From: Devosia chinhatensis | Lineage (GTDB): Bacteria; Pseudomonadota; Alphaproteobacteria; Rhizobiales; Devosiaceae | DNA length: 64,000 nucleotides | Assembly (NCBI RefSeq): GCF_000969445.1 | Contig: NZ_JZEY01000061.1 | Location: 1,245,547-1,309,546, forward strand | Direction of reading: 5' to 3' | In this document: one piece after another, positions 52,265 through 61,141 of the stretch | Layout: every line of letters starts with the position of its first letter | How positions within the stretch are numbered: the stretch's first letter is position 1 | The notes under the pieces: model-generated | Told to the model about the DNA's origin: nothing | The model's database searches: none | Seen by the model: only the letters and a program-made list of their open reading frames with translations | Translations under genes and position numbers: made by a program

Positions 52265-53767
52265 ATGTTTGGCAAGCGCACCACATTCGGAGGCAATACG
52301 CCGGGCGTCAGCGAAGCGCCGCGCCCCATGGCCAGCCCCCCGCCGGTGCCCAGCGCCGTCACCGCCAGTCCGCAGCAGCGGCGCGCCAGTGACAGCGACG
52401 CCATGGCCGCACGCATGCGCACCACCGACGAGGTGCTCGACGTGCGGGCGCCCGCCGACGCGCAGCGGGCCAAAGAATATTTCCAGACCAAGTCGGCCAT
52501 CTTCAATGCCCTGATCGACTCGATCGATCTCAGCCAGCTCGCCACCATGGAGAGCCAGGCGGCGCGCGAGGAAATCCGCGACATCGTCTCGGAAATCATT
52601 GCGCTCAAATCCATCGTCATGTCGATTTCCGAGCAGGAAGACCTGCTCGAGGACATCTGCAACGACGTGCTCGGCTACGGCCCGCTCGAGCCGCTTCTGG
52701 CCCGGGACGACATCTCCGACATCATGGTGAATGGCAGCCAGCGCTGCTATATCGAAGTGGGCGGCAAGGTCCGGCTCACCAATGTGCGCTTCCGCGACGA
52801 TGCACACCTGATGAATGTGTGTCAGCGCATCGTCAGCCAGGTCGGCCGCCGCGTCGATGAAGGCTCGCCCATCTGCGACGCGCGCCTGCCCGACGGCTCC
52901 CGCGTCAACGTCATCGCCCCGCCGCTGGCCATCGACGGCGCCGCGCTGACCATCCGCAAGTTCAAGAAAGACAAGCTGACCCTCCAGCAGCTGGTCAAAT
53001 ACAACTCCATTTCGCCCGAAGGCGCCGAAGTGCTGCGTATCCTGGGGCGGGTGCGCGCCAATGTGCTGATCTCGGGCGGTACCGGCTCCGGCAAGACCAC
53101 GCTCCTCAACTGCCTGACCGCCTTCATTGAAAAGGATGAGCGCGTCATCACCTGCGAGGATTCCGCGGAACTGCAATTGCAGCAGCCCCATGTGGTGCGC
53201 CTCGAAACCCGCCCGCCCAATCTCGAGGGCGAGGGCGAGATCACCATGCGCGATCTCATCAAGAACTGCCTGCGTATGCGTCCCGAACGCATCATCGTGG
53301 GCGAAGTGCGCGGACCCGAAAGCTTCGACCTTCTGCAGGCCATGAATACCGGCCATGACGGCTCGATGGGCACGCTGCACGCCAACAGCCCGCGCGAAGC
53401 CCTTTCCCGCCTGGAGTCGATGATCACCATGGGCGGCTATGCGCTGCCCAGCCGCACGATCCGCGAGATGATCGTCTCGTCCATCGACGTGATCGTGCAG
53501 GCAGCGCGCCTGCGCGACGGTTCGCGCCGCATTACCCACATCACCGAAGTGCTGGGCATGGAAGGCGACGTCATCGTGACCCAGGACATCTTCGTCTATG
53601 ACATCTTGGGCGAGGACAGCAATGGCATGCTGATCGGCAAGCATCGCTCCACCGGCATCACCAAGCCGCAATTCAACGAGCGCGCCCGCTATTTCAACGA
53701 AGAGGCCAATCTGGTCGAGGCGCTCGAAAAGGCCAATACCGAGCAGCACGAAATCCTGGCGAGGTAG
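52265..53767 (+). CDS. cpaF: Tad secretion ATPase CpaF (TadA)
   Basis: 500 residues from the ATG at 52265. About 70 disordered N-terminal residues precede the VirB11/PilT-type hexameric ATPase. Motifs are LISGGTGSGKTTLLNCLTAF (Walker A), VITCEDSAELQL (Asp box), MRPERIIVGEVRGPE (Walker B) and HDGSMGTLHANSPREAL (His box). Drives pilus extension. Confidence 0.96.
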   Translation: MFGKRTTFGGNTPGVSEAPRPMASPPPVPSAVTASPQQRRASDSDAMAARMRTTDEVLDVRAPADAQRAKEYFQTKSAIFNALIDSIDLSQLATMESQAAREEIRDIVSEIIALKSIVMSISEQEDLLEDICNDVLGYGPLEPLLARDDISDIMVNGSQRCYIEVGGKVRLTNVRFRDDAHLMNVCQRIVSQVGRRVDEGSPICDARLPDGSRVNVIAPPLAIDGAALTIRKFKKDKLTLQQLVKYNSISPEGAEVLRILGRVRANVLISGGTGSGKTTLLNCLTAFIEKDERVITCEDSAELQLQQPHVVRLETRPPNLEGEGEITMRDLIKNCLRMRPERIIVGEVRGPESFDLLQAMNTGHDGSMGTLHANSPREALSRLESMITMGGYALPSRTIREMIVSSIDVIVQAARLRDGSRRITHITEVLGMEGDVIVTQDIFVYDILGEDSNGMLIGKHRSTGITKPQFNERARYFNEEANLVEALEKANTEQHEILAR

Positions 53768-53772
53768 GCTCC

Positions 53773-54744
53773 ATGAACACGATGCTGCTTGCGCTTCTGG
53801 CCATGATCACCGTCGGGGCCGCCGGCCTGGCCCTCGTGCCCTCGGCTCTCGGCAACAAGCGTGCCGACCAGCGCCGCAAGGCGTTTCAGGGCGATATCCG
53901 GGTCAACCGACGCGAGGCCGACGACAGCCGCGCCCGCGAGAACCGCCGCCGCAACGTTCAGGAAGTGCTCAAGTCCCAGGCGGCAGAGAACACGCGCAAG
54001 CGGCTGACCGTGTCGGACATGCTGTTTCAGGCCGGCATGAAGGTGACCCCGGCGGCCTTCATTCGCAACAGCGTCATCTTCGGCGCCATCGTCTTCGTCG
54101 TGCTGTTTGTGGTGCAGGTGCCGTTCTATTTCGCCGCGATCTTTGCGGTCGCCGGCGGCTATCTACTGCCGCGCATGTATGTGATGCGCAAGCGGCGGAA
54201 ATACCAGGACAAGTTCCTCGACGAACTGCCCAACGCCATCGAGGCGATCGTGCGCGGCGTCAAGACCGGCCTGCCGCTCAACGACAGCATGCGCGTCGTG
54301 GCCAAGGACACCAAGGAGCCGGTCAAGTCCGAGTTCGGCCGCGTGCTCGACCAGCAGAGCTTCGGCTTCTCCATGACCGATGCGGTGCAGATCCTGCTCG
54401 ACCGGGTACCGCTGCCGGAAGTCAATTTCTTCGTCGTGGTGATTTCCGTCCAGCAGCAATCGGGCGGCAATCTGTCCGAAGCCCTGGGGAACCTGGCCCG
54501 GGTGCTGCGCAACCGCAAGAAGATGAAGGAAAAGGTCAAGGCCATGTCCTCCGAGGCCAAGGCGTCGGCGGGCATTATCGGCTCGCTGCCCATTGTCGTG
54601 GCAGTGCTGGTGTCGCTGGTCTCGCCCGCCTATCTCCTGCCCCTGTTCACCACCCCGATCGGCCAGGTGTGCCTGGGCGTCGGTGTGCTCATGCTGGCCA
54701 CGGGCATCTTCGTGATGAGCCGCATGGTCAAGTTCGAGATCTAA
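53773..54744 (+). CDS. tadB: Tad inner-membrane platform protein TadB
   Basis: 323 residues. An N-terminal membrane helix, a basic cytoplasmic loop, a helix pair at about 95-135 (VIFGAIVFVVLFVVQVPFYF), the T2SSF-type domain (LDELPNAIEAIVRGVKTGLPLNDSMRVVA) and C-terminal helices. It pairs with TadC to form the pilus platform. 5 bases after cpaF. Confidence 0.94.
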   Translation: MNTMLLALLAMITVGAAGLALVPSALGNKRADQRRKAFQGDIRVNRREADDSRARENRRRNVQEVLKSQAAENTRKRLTVSDMLFQAGMKVTPAAFIRNSVIFGAIVFVVLFVVQVPFYFAAIFAVAGGYLLPRMYVMRKRRKYQDKFLDELPNAIEAIVRGVKTGLPLNDSMRVVAKDTKEPVKSEFGRVLDQQSFGFSMTDAVQILLDRVPLPEVNFFVVVISVQQQSGGNLSEALGNLARVLRNRKKMKEKVKAMSSEAKASAGIIGSLPIVVAVLVSLVSPAYLLPLFTTPIGQVCLGVGVLMLATGIFVMSRMVKFEI

Positions 54745-54759
54745 AGGGAGCTGCGATCC

Positions 54760-55767
54760 ATGAATATCGTCGAGCTCCTGACCCGCGGAGACTTCCTCAT
54801 CGCCGTTCTGGCCGCCATTTCGGCCGCGGCGGTCGTATTCACCTTCGGCACATCCATGATCGGGCGCCAGGAGCTGAAGGGTCGCATCAAGCGCGTGGCG
54901 CTCGAGCGCGACAAGATGCGGGCCGAGGAAATGGCCCGGCTGCGTGGCGCATCTCCACAGGATGCCCGCGCCTCGATCCGGCGCGGCACCGAGACCAAGA
55001 CCTACATGAAGAACGCGGTCGAACGCTTCGACCTCAAGAAGGCCTTCCAGGACGAAAATACCGTCGACCAGCTGTCCATGGCCGGCCTGCGCGGGCAGGG
55101 CGCCTTGACGACCTACCTGTTCCAGCGCTTTGCCACGCCCATCGGCATTTTCCTGTTCGCCGCCCTTTATCTGCTGGTTCTGGCTCCCGGGGACCGGCCG
55201 GCTTATCTCAACCTGGTCTATGCCATTGGCGCGGGACTGGTGGGTGCTTATCTGCCGGTGCTGCTGCTCAAGAACCGCACGCAGAAACGCCAGCATTCCA
55301 TCCGCAGGGCCTGGCCCGACTGTCTCGACCTGCTGCTGCTCTGCGTGGAATCGGGCATGTCCATGGAACACGCCTTCAAGCGCGTCGCCAAGGAGATCGG
55401 CACCCAAAGCGCCGAGCTTGCCGAAGAGCTGACCCTGACCATGGCCGAACTGTCCTTCCTCGAGGATCGCACCCGCGCCTATGACAATCTGGGACGCCGC
55501 ACCGGCCTCGACGGCGTCCGGGCGGTGATGACGGCGCTGATCCAGGCCGACCGCTACGGCACGTCCGTCGGCCAGGCGCTGCGGGTTATGGCCGAGGAAG
55601 GCCGCGAGGCCCGCATGATGGAGGCGGAGAAAAAGGCCGCCGCGCTGCCGCCCAAGCTGACTGTGCCGCTGATCCTGTTCTTCCTGCCGGTCCTGTTCAT
55701 CGTCATCCTGTCGCCGGCCATGATCAAAGTCTTCACCGGATCGGTCGCCACAACGATCGGCGGCTGA
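54760..55767 (+). CDS. tadC: Tad inner-membrane platform protein TadC
   Basis: 335 residues with the same layout as TadB: an N-terminal helix, a central helix pair (TPIGIFLFAALYLLVLAP), the T2SSF domain (DCLDLLLLCVESGMSMEHAFKRVA) and a terminal helix LTVPLILFFLPVLFIVIL. AAGGGAG ribosome-binding site. Last gene of the plus-strand operon. Confidence 0.94.
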   Translation: MNIVELLTRGDFLIAVLAAISAAAVVFTFGTSMIGRQELKGRIKRVALERDKMRAEEMARLRGASPQDARASIRRGTETKTYMKNAVERFDLKKAFQDENTVDQLSMAGLRGQGALTTYLFQRFATPIGIFLFAALYLLVLAPGDRPAYLNLVYAIGAGLVGAYLPVLLLKNRTQKRQHSIRRAWPDCLDLLLLCVESGMSMEHAFKRVAKEIGTQSAELAEELTLTMAELSFLEDRTRAYDNLGRRTGLDGVRAVMTALIQADRYGTSVGQALRVMAEEGREARMMEAEKKAAALPPKLTVPLILFFLPVLFIVILSPAMIKVFTGSVATTIGG

Positions 55768-55789
55768 GCGGACCGGTATCGTCGCACGC

Positions 55790-55817
55790 AAAAAAATCGC
55801 CGGGCGCGCCCGGCGAT
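55790..55817 (-). terminator. Terminator between tadC and tadD, oriented for tadD
   Basis: Perfect 22-base palindrome at 55796-55817 (stem ATCGCCGGG / CCCGGCGAT, inner CGCG). On the minus strand a run of seven T residues follows it (55796-55790), so it terminates tadD. It may also stop plus-strand readthrough from tadC weakly. Confidence 0.82.
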
Positions 55818-55841
55818 CCATGTGGACTGGCGAGGCTGCCC

Positions 55842-56612
55842 TCAGCTCTTGTCGATCAGGTCCCAGCGGTTCTGCTGGGTGAGCAGCGCGCGGATATAGG
55901 CCATATTGGCTTCGACCTGAGCAATCGGCAGGTCAGCGGCATAGAACGCGCGGGCTTCGTTGAACCGCCCCTGCAGCCCCACGACCAGAGCCAGGTTCTG
56001 CCGGGTCTGCGCCGAGGCGCCGCGCATTTGCAAGGCGCGCCGCAAATGCTGTTCGGCCCGCGCCAGATCATTGGTCATGGCATAGGAGAGGCCCAGATTG
56101 GTCTCGATCGAGGCCTGGCCCGGGGCGATGACCGCCGCCTGCGCGTAGATGCGCCGGGCGTGGTCATGCTGGCCCATCTGGTCAAGCGTCGCGCCCTGAA
56201 CCAGAAGCGCGTTCCAGTCCGGCGCATCGGGCCGGATGACATTGGCGATGACGGTAAGCGACTGATCGAATTTGCCCGAGGCGGTCAGCGCCTTGGCATA
56301 GGCGATGGAGATGGCCAGATCGCCCGGATAGGCCAGCATGGCCTGCTCGAGAGCGGCGCTGGCCTGGTCGGGTTGTCCTGCCGCCCGCAGGGCATTGGCA
56401 TAGGGAATGACGACGGCGCGGTCCTTGGGATTGCGCCGGTAACGCTCGGTGAGATCCGGCAGACTGGCCTGTGCCTGCCCGGCGGAAAGGGCCGCATAGT
56501 CCGAGTTGCCCAACTGCCCACGATTGGACGCGCAGGCCGAAAGGGCCAACGCGGCGACGCCCCCCAGAAGCACGGGGCGCAGATACCTGGAAAAGCGGCG
56601 ATGGTGCGACAC
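55842..56612 (-). CDS. tadD: Tad TPR lipoprotein TadD
   Basis: 256 residues from a GTG at 56612 (GGGAG 7 bases upstream). Lipoprotein signal with lipobox LALSAC, then about four to five tetratricopeptide repeats (DRAVVIPYANALRAAGQPDQASAALEQAM; ASIETNLGLSYAMTNDLARAEQHLRRAL). Outer-membrane-associated helper of Tad assembly. Transcribed toward the tadC end. Confidence 0.88.
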   Translation of the reverse strand: MSHHRRFSRYLRPVLLGGVAALALSACASNRGQLGNSDYAALSAGQAQASLPDLTERYRRNPKDRAVVIPYANALRAAGQPDQASAALEQAMLAYPGDLAISIAYAKALTASGKFDQSLTVIANVIRPDAPDWNALLVQGATLDQMGQHDHARRIYAQAAVIAPGQASIETNLGLSYAMTNDLARAEQHLRRALQMRGASAQTRQNLALVVGLQGRFNEARAFYAADLPIAQVEANMAYIRALLTQQNRWDLIDKS

Positions 56613-56673
56613 GGTGTACTCCCACCGGCAGGCACATGGTCCGACCCTGCCCGATGCTGCGAGCAATAGATCA

Positions 56674-56694
56674 TTAACCCTAACACCGGGTTAA
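56674..56694. promoter_or_regulatory. Inverted repeat between tadD and the aminopeptidase gene
   Basis: Perfect 7-bp arms TTAACCC / GGGTTAA with a 7-base spacer, about 62 bases from the tadD start and 71 from the aminopeptidase start. A shared operator or promoter element is possible; function is a guess. Confidence 0.35.
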
Positions 56695-56764
56695 GCGCCC
56701 TTGCGCGCCCGATTGCGGCCCAGGCGACACCTCGGTAAAAGCGCAGCAGCAAAAGGAGTTCGCC

Positions 56765-58114
56765 ATGACCAGCCCAGCCCCCACGCCGCTCAAATTTGTC
56801 GCTGACGGTGCGCTGGACAGGGCGGGGCTGAGCCAGCAGCAGCAGGCCTGGGCACAGGCGCATGGCTTTGCCGGCCAGAGCGGGCGCCTCTTGGCGCTGC
56901 CCGATGCGGACGGCGCCGTTGCCGCCTGGCTCTTCGGCGTCGGGCCCGAGGCAGGGCGCTCGCCCTTCATTGCCGGCCGGGCTGCCGCCGGCCTGCCTGA
57001 AGGCTTCTACAAGATGGAAGGGGATGTGGATGACCCGACCCTTGCCACCATCGCCTTCCGCCTCGGGGCCTATCGTTTCGACCGTTACCGTGATGCGCGC
57101 CCCGTGCCGCTCGTCGCCTTGACCGATGGCGCCGATGAAGACGAAGTCGATCGCCAGGTCGAAGCGGCGTCCCTCGCGCGCGACCTCATCAACACCCCGG
57201 CCAATGACCTCGGTCCCGAGGCCATGGAGAAAGCGGCGCAGGATTTCGCTCGTCGCAACGGCATGGACATCCGCGTCATCGCCGGCGACGACCTGCTCAA
57301 CGCCAACTTCCCCATGATCCATGCCGTGGGCCGGGCCAGCGCTCAGGCACCGCGACTGATCGACCTCACCTGGGGCGACGAAAGCCATCCCAAGGTGACG
57401 CTGGTGGGCAAGGGCGTCACCTTCGATACGGGTGGGCTCGACATCAAGTCGGCCGCCGGCATGCTGCTGATGAAGAAGGATATGGGCGGCGCCGCCAATG
57501 TGCTCGGGCTGGCCCACGCGATCGTCTCGTCCGGTCTCAAGGTGCGCCTGCGCGTGCTGCTGCCCGTGGTCGAGAACGCCATTGCCGGCAATGCCTTCCG
57601 CCCCGGCGACGTGCTGCGCTCGCGCCTCGGCCTCACCGTGGAAATCGGCAATACCGATGCCGAGGGGCGGCTGATCCTGGCCGATGCGCTGGCGCTCGCC
57701 GATGAAGAGGCTCCCGATCTGCTGGTGGACATGGCGACGCTGACCGGCGCTGCCCGCGTGGCGCTGGGTCCCGACCTGCCGCCGGTCTATTGCACCGACG
57801 CCGCCATTTCCGGGCAGCTGGCCGATCTCGGTCTTGCCGTGGAAGATCCGCTCTGGCCCATGCCGCTCTGGGCCAATTACGACAGCCAGCTCGCCTCCAA
57901 GGTCGCAGACATCAACAATACCGGCTCGGGCGGCTTTGCCGGTTCGGTGACGGCAGCCCTCTTTCTCAAGCGCTTCGTGCGCCGGGCAGGCATCTGGCTG
58001 CACCTCGATATCTTCGGCTGGGCGCCCGAAGCGCGCCCCGGCCGTCCGGTGGGCGCTACCGATCAGGGCATCCGTGCGCTGCATGCGCTTATTCGGGATC
58101 GCTACAAGGGCTAG
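56765..58114 (+). CDS. Leucyl aminopeptidase family (M17) metallopeptidase
   Basis: 449 residues. M17 motifs are VGKGVTFDTGGLDIKSAAGMLLMKKDM (metal-binding Lys and Asp), NTDAEGRLILADAL (signature) and DMATLTGAARVALG. Less than the roughly 500 of PepA, with a shorter N-terminal domain, as in alphaproteobacterial M17 paralogues. Cytosolic hexameric exopeptidase. ATG at 56765 after AAAAGGAG. Confidence 0.93.
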   Translation: MTSPAPTPLKFVADGALDRAGLSQQQQAWAQAHGFAGQSGRLLALPDADGAVAAWLFGVGPEAGRSPFIAGRAAAGLPEGFYKMEGDVDDPTLATIAFRLGAYRFDRYRDARPVPLVALTDGADEDEVDRQVEAASLARDLINTPANDLGPEAMEKAAQDFARRNGMDIRVIAGDDLLNANFPMIHAVGRASAQAPRLIDLTWGDESHPKVTLVGKGVTFDTGGLDIKSAAGMLLMKKDMGGAANVLGLAHAIVSSGLKVRLRVLLPVVENAIAGNAFRPGDVLRSRLGLTVEIGNTDAEGRLILADALALADEEAPDLLVDMATLTGAARVALGPDLPPVYCTDAAISGQLADLGLAVEDPLWPMPLWANYDSQLASKVADINNTGSGGFAGSVTAALFLKRFVRRAGIWLHLDIFGWAPEARPGRPVGATDQGIRALHALIRDRYKG

Positions 58115-58130
58115 CCGGTCCGCAAGGAAT

Positions 58131-58158
58131 TTCGCCCGGAGCGCAGGCCCCGGGCGAA
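58131..58158. terminator. Bidirectional hairpin between convergent genes
   Basis: 9-bp stem TTCGCCCGG / CCGGGCGAA with a 10-base loop in the 53-base gap after the aminopeptidase. Serves either strand; T-runs are weak. Confidence 0.5.
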
Positions 58159-58167
58159 TGAGACGGA

Positions 58168-58920
58168 TCAGTTGGCGGGAGCGGCCTCGGCATTCTCGTC
58201 CGGGATCCCTCCGCCGAGCAATTCGGCAGGATTGGGCAAGAGTTCGCGTGGCACGACCTCGTCGACCGCCGTCATCTGTTCCACGGCCGCTTCGGTGGCC
58301 GGCCCGTGGCTCTTGGGGAAGAGCAAGGGCGCCATCGCAAACCCGACGACGACAAGGATGATCATGCCCCAGCCGGCCCATTTCTTGTGCTTTTCGATGA
58401 ATTCGCCGGCGACAGGCCCGAAGAAATAGAACAGCCCGCAGGGGACGAAATAGCGCAGGCCGCGCCCGATAATGCCATAGATCACGAAGGTCCAGATATC
58501 GAGGCCGGCCACTCCCGAGGTGATGGTGATGACCTTGTAGGGAATGGGCGACAGCGCGCCGATCAGGATCATCAGCGGGCCGTTTTCATTAAAGCTCTGG
58601 CGCAGCGATTCAAAGCCGTTGCCGGCACCGTAGAAATCGATGATCGGACGGCCGATACTGTCGAAGAGGTAGAAGCCGATGGCGTAGCCGGCAAGGCCCC
58701 CTGTGACCGACGCAATGGTGCAGATCAGCGCCAGCCGCCAGGCCCGCATCCGGTCCGCGATGATCATCGGGGCCAGCATGATCTCGGGGAAGACCGGTAG
58801 GATCATCGCTTCGAGGAAGCACAGCGCCGCCAGGATCGGTTCGGCAAATCGATGCTTGGTGGCGAGCTTCAGGCGATCATAGAAGCTGAGCTTTGCGGGA
58901 GCGACGGTTGGATTGGTCAT
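58168..58920 (-). CDS. YqaA/DedA (SNARE-associated) membrane protein
   Basis: 250 residues (ATG at 58920; 58923 adds one Met). Several membrane helices with the DedA-like motifs FLEAMILPVFPEIMLAPMII and GALSPIPYKVITITSGVAGLDIW, GRGLRYFVPCG. A charged, proline-rich C-terminal tail. DedA/YqaA proteins affect lipid scrambling or envelope homeostasis. Single gene. Confidence 0.85.
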   Translation of the reverse strand: MTNPTVAPAKLSFYDRLKLATKHRFAEPILAALCFLEAMILPVFPEIMLAPMIIADRMRAWRLALICTIASVTGGLAGYAIGFYLFDSIGRPIIDFYGAGNGFESLRQSFNENGPLMILIGALSPIPYKVITITSGVAGLDIWTFVIYGIIGRGLRYFVPCGLFYFFGPVAGEFIEKHKKWAGWGMIILVVVGFAMAPLLFPKSHGPATEAAVEQMTAVDEVVPRELLPNPAELLGGGIPDENAEAAPAN

Positions 58921-58995
58921 CAAGTCTCGGGGAATAGTCGGTTCGAAGCCTATGCTTGACCGGGTTTGCCCGATCCCGCCAGTGAAATCTGCGTG

Positions 58996-59934
58996 TCAGT
59001 AGCCGCGACCGCGGTCCACGACGTTGACCAGCGGTTTGCCCGCCTCGTGGTCGACGAGGATGCGCGAGAAATAGGCGACCCCGCTGGCCTCGCTGGAAAT
59101 GGCAGCCACATGGGGTGTGATATAGCAGTTCTCGATGTCCCAGAGCGGGCTGTCCTTTGGAAGAGGCTCGACCTCGAAGACGTCGAGGCTCGCAGCACCC
59201 AGTACGCCATCGGCCAGCGCCCTGACGATGTCGGCTTCCTTCTGGTGTCCACCGCGCGCCGCATTGATGATCACCGGCCCGCCTTCAAGCCCGCCCCGAC
59301 GCAGCTTTGCGAATGTTTCCGCATTGAGGATGCCGGCCGTCTGCGGGGTGAGCGGCAGAAGATTGACCAGGATATCGGTCTTGGCAAGGAAGGTGTCGAA
59401 TTCCGCGTCTCCGGAAAAGCCGGTCACGCCCTCGATGGGCCGGGGCGTACGGCTCCAGCTGCGCAGCCCGAAACCAAGGGGCCGCAGCCGCTGCACGGCA
59501 TCCTGGCCGAGCACGCCCATGCCCATGATACCGACATTGGTTTGCTGGGCGGAAGGCGGATAGAACTGGCTCCAGCGATGCGCCTTCTGATCGGCACGGA
59601 AGCGGCTGTATTGGCGGTGATGCATGGTGACGTGTGCCACCACGTAATCGCTCATCCGCTGGCTGAGATCGGCGTCCACGAAGCGCACGACCGGCACGTC
59701 GGGAAGCCTCGGATGGCGCAGCAGGGCATCGACACCGGCACCGAGCGAGAAGATCGCCGCAAGGTTGGTGAGGCCGTTAAAGGCATCCGGGCCGGGTTTC
59801 CACACGAAGATGTAGCGCACGTCCGCAGGATCGAAATCGTCGCCCCGGCGCACCACCGGATAGGGTGCGAGTTTTTCGGCGAAGGCGCGGGCCCAGCTGG
59901 CCTCGTCGACATCGGATAGGTGCAGCAACAGCAT
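58996..59934 (-). CDS. ghrA: Glyoxylate/hydroxypyruvate reductase A-like D-2-hydroxyacid dehydrogenase
   Basis: 312 residues, the length of GhrA. NAD(P)-binding motif VGIMGMGVLGQDAVQRL; the catalytic triad residues appear as Arg in INAARGG, Glu in DVFEVEPLP and His in ITPHVAA. Reduces glyoxylate or hydroxypyruvate. It follows the cytochrome c gene after a terminator, so it is transcribed separately. Confidence 0.88.
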   Translation of the reverse strand: MLLLHLSDVDEASWARAFAEKLAPYPVVRRGDDFDPADVRYIFVWKPGPDAFNGLTNLAAIFSLGAGVDALLRHPRLPDVPVVRFVDADLSQRMSDYVVAHVTMHHRQYSRFRADQKAHRWSQFYPPSAQQTNVGIMGMGVLGQDAVQRLRPLGFGLRSWSRTPRPIEGVTGFSGDAEFDTFLAKTDILVNLLPLTPQTAGILNAETFAKLRRGGLEGGPVIINAARGGHQKEADIVRALADGVLGAASLDVFEVEPLPKDSPLWDIENCYITPHVAAISSEASGVAYFSRILVDHEAGKPLVNVVDRGRGY

Positions 59935-59948
59935 CTGTGTCCCCTCAA

Positions 59949-59977
59949 GAAAAAGGCCGCGCTTTCGGCGCGGCCTT
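59949..59977 (-). terminator. Intrinsic terminator of the cytochrome c gene
   Basis: 10-bp stem AAGGCCGCGC / GCGCGGCCTT with a 5-base loop, continuing on the minus strand as TTTTTC. Lies 24 bases after the cytochrome c stop. Confidence 0.8.
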
Positions 59978-60000
59978 GCAATGCCTGGAACGTCCGCGGC

Positions 60001-60849
60001 TTACTGGCCGGTGGCAGGAGCGGTCGCCGGTGCCGGCTGGGTGCCGGTAGCGGGAGCCGGCTGTGTGCCGGACAGCGGCGCCTGCGGCGTCGTCGACTGC
60101 ACCGGAGTGCCCTGGATCGGCGATTCGGTCTGAGTGGTCGTGGGCGTGTCCACGGCACCGGCCGGAGCCGTGGTCTCGACCGCTTCGCTGCCGCCCGCCT
60201 CGGGCGTGGTCAGCTCGGCCGGGACGGTGTTGTCCGGGCTGGCATTGGGATCGACGCCCTCGACGCCACCTTCTGCTGCCGGCGCTTCCTCGGCCGGAAC
60301 GGCTTCGGGCTCGGGGAAGGGGACGGGGCTGGACGACAGGGTCTGCAGATAGGCCAGGATATCGGCGCGTTCCTCAGGCGAGCGCACGCCGGCAAAGGCC
60401 ATCTTCGTGCCCGGTGCGTAGCCGCGTGGATTTTCAAGGAATGCGTCGAGGTTCTCGTAGGACCAGACCTGACCCTCGGCCTGCTGCTGAAGCAGGATAT
60501 CCGAATAGGCGAAATCGGGCATGTGGGCCTTGGGGCCGCCGACGATGTTGTACAGGTTCGGGCCCTGCTTGTTGGGCTCGCCTTCACCGAAATTATGGCA
60601 GGACTGGCACTTGCGGACGGCGGCGACGCCGCGATCGACGCTGGCGCTGGCCAGCAGCACCCCGAGCGGCACGGCCGGCACTTCTTCCACTGGGCCGGAG
60701 GCAACCACTTCGGGCTCGGGCAGGTCATAGCCAGGACCACGGCCCTCGATCGGGTGGTAGATGGCTTCGGCGAGGAAGCCGACACCCATCACGAACATCA
60801 GCGTGCCGAGGACGGCGCCTAGAATCTTGTTTAGCTCGAACGAATCCAT
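60001..60849 (-). CDS. Membrane-anchored class I cytochrome c (CycM-like) with a long repetitive tail
   Basis: 282 residues from the ATG at 60849 (GAGAGA upstream; a start at 60870 adds 7). An uncleaved membrane helix (ILGAVLGTLMFVMGVGFLAEA) anchors a cytochrome domain with heme motif CQSCH (about 80-84) and axial Met in TKMAFAGVRS. The family carries electrons to cytochrome oxidase. The last 100 residues are Pro/Ala/Thr/Glu rich with repeats GTQPAPAT near the end, unusual for CycM, whose usual length is under 200. Confidence 0.88.
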   Translation of the reverse strand: MDSFELNKILGAVLGTLMFVMGVGFLAEAIYHPIEGRGPGYDLPEPEVVASGPVEEVPAVPLGVLLASASVDRGVAAVRKCQSCHNFGEGEPNKQGPNLYNIVGGPKAHMPDFAYSDILLQQQAEGQVWSYENLDAFLENPRGYAPGTKMAFAGVRSPEERADILAYLQTLSSSPVPFPEPEAVPAEEAPAAEGGVEGVDPNASPDNTVPAELTTPEAGGSEAVETTAPAGAVDTPTTTQTESPIQGTPVQSTTPQAPLSGTQPAPATGTQPAPATAPATGQ

Positions 60850-61040
60850 TTGGTCTCTCTGCCGGTCCATCCCCTGCGGACATTTGGCGCTGCCGACCCA
60901 TATGCCAATGCCCCCAAAGGGAGAATCTGCCTCAACCGGTCGGCCGAGCGCGCGCGGAAGATAGTATCAGAGCCCCCGGGGTGCAACAGGGCAAAGCCGA
61001 GGTGCGACACTTCGAGCCGCCCTTGCGGGCAGAAAATCTC

Positions 61041-61061
61041 TGCGGGGGCAGGATTTGAACC
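61041..61061 (-). pseudogene. Initiator tRNA-fMet 3'-end fragment
   Basis: On the minus strand the 21 bases reading GGTTCAAATCCTGCCCCCGC plus A equal the T-loop, T-stem 3' side and acceptor 3' side of alphaproteobacterial tRNA-fMet (as I recall it). There is no matching 5' acceptor, anticodon arm or CCA, so it is not a functional tRNA. Likely scar of recombination or integration at a tRNA-fMet gene. The rest of the 60850-61141 gap shows no recognisable gene. Confidence 0.6.
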
Positions 61062-61141
61062 CGAGGATGCCGGTCGCTCAGATTGACTCCTGCCGGTCCA
61101 GGCGCGACAACGCGCCGACAAAAGCTCCACGGACCTTTCCC

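Noticed and set aside
52217..53749. 510-codon open frame antisense to cpaF
   Set aside because: CpaF has all ATPase motifs; the antisense product is low-complexity His/Asp/Gly-rich with no domain.
54163..55821. 552-codon open frame antisense to tadB/tadC
   Set aside because: Shadow frame over two well-supported genes; His/Gln-rich translation typical of reversed GC-rich coding DNA.
56285..58381. 698-codon open frame on the minus strand
   Set aside because: It lies antisense to the aminopeptidase and tadD genes, has no recognisable domain and reflects GC-rich codon bias. The opposite-strand genes have clear family motifs.
61035..61140. A complete tRNA gene before pheA
   Set aside because: Only the 3' T-arm and acceptor side match tRNA-fMet. 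No complementary 5' acceptor, no anticodon arm and no CCA were found.
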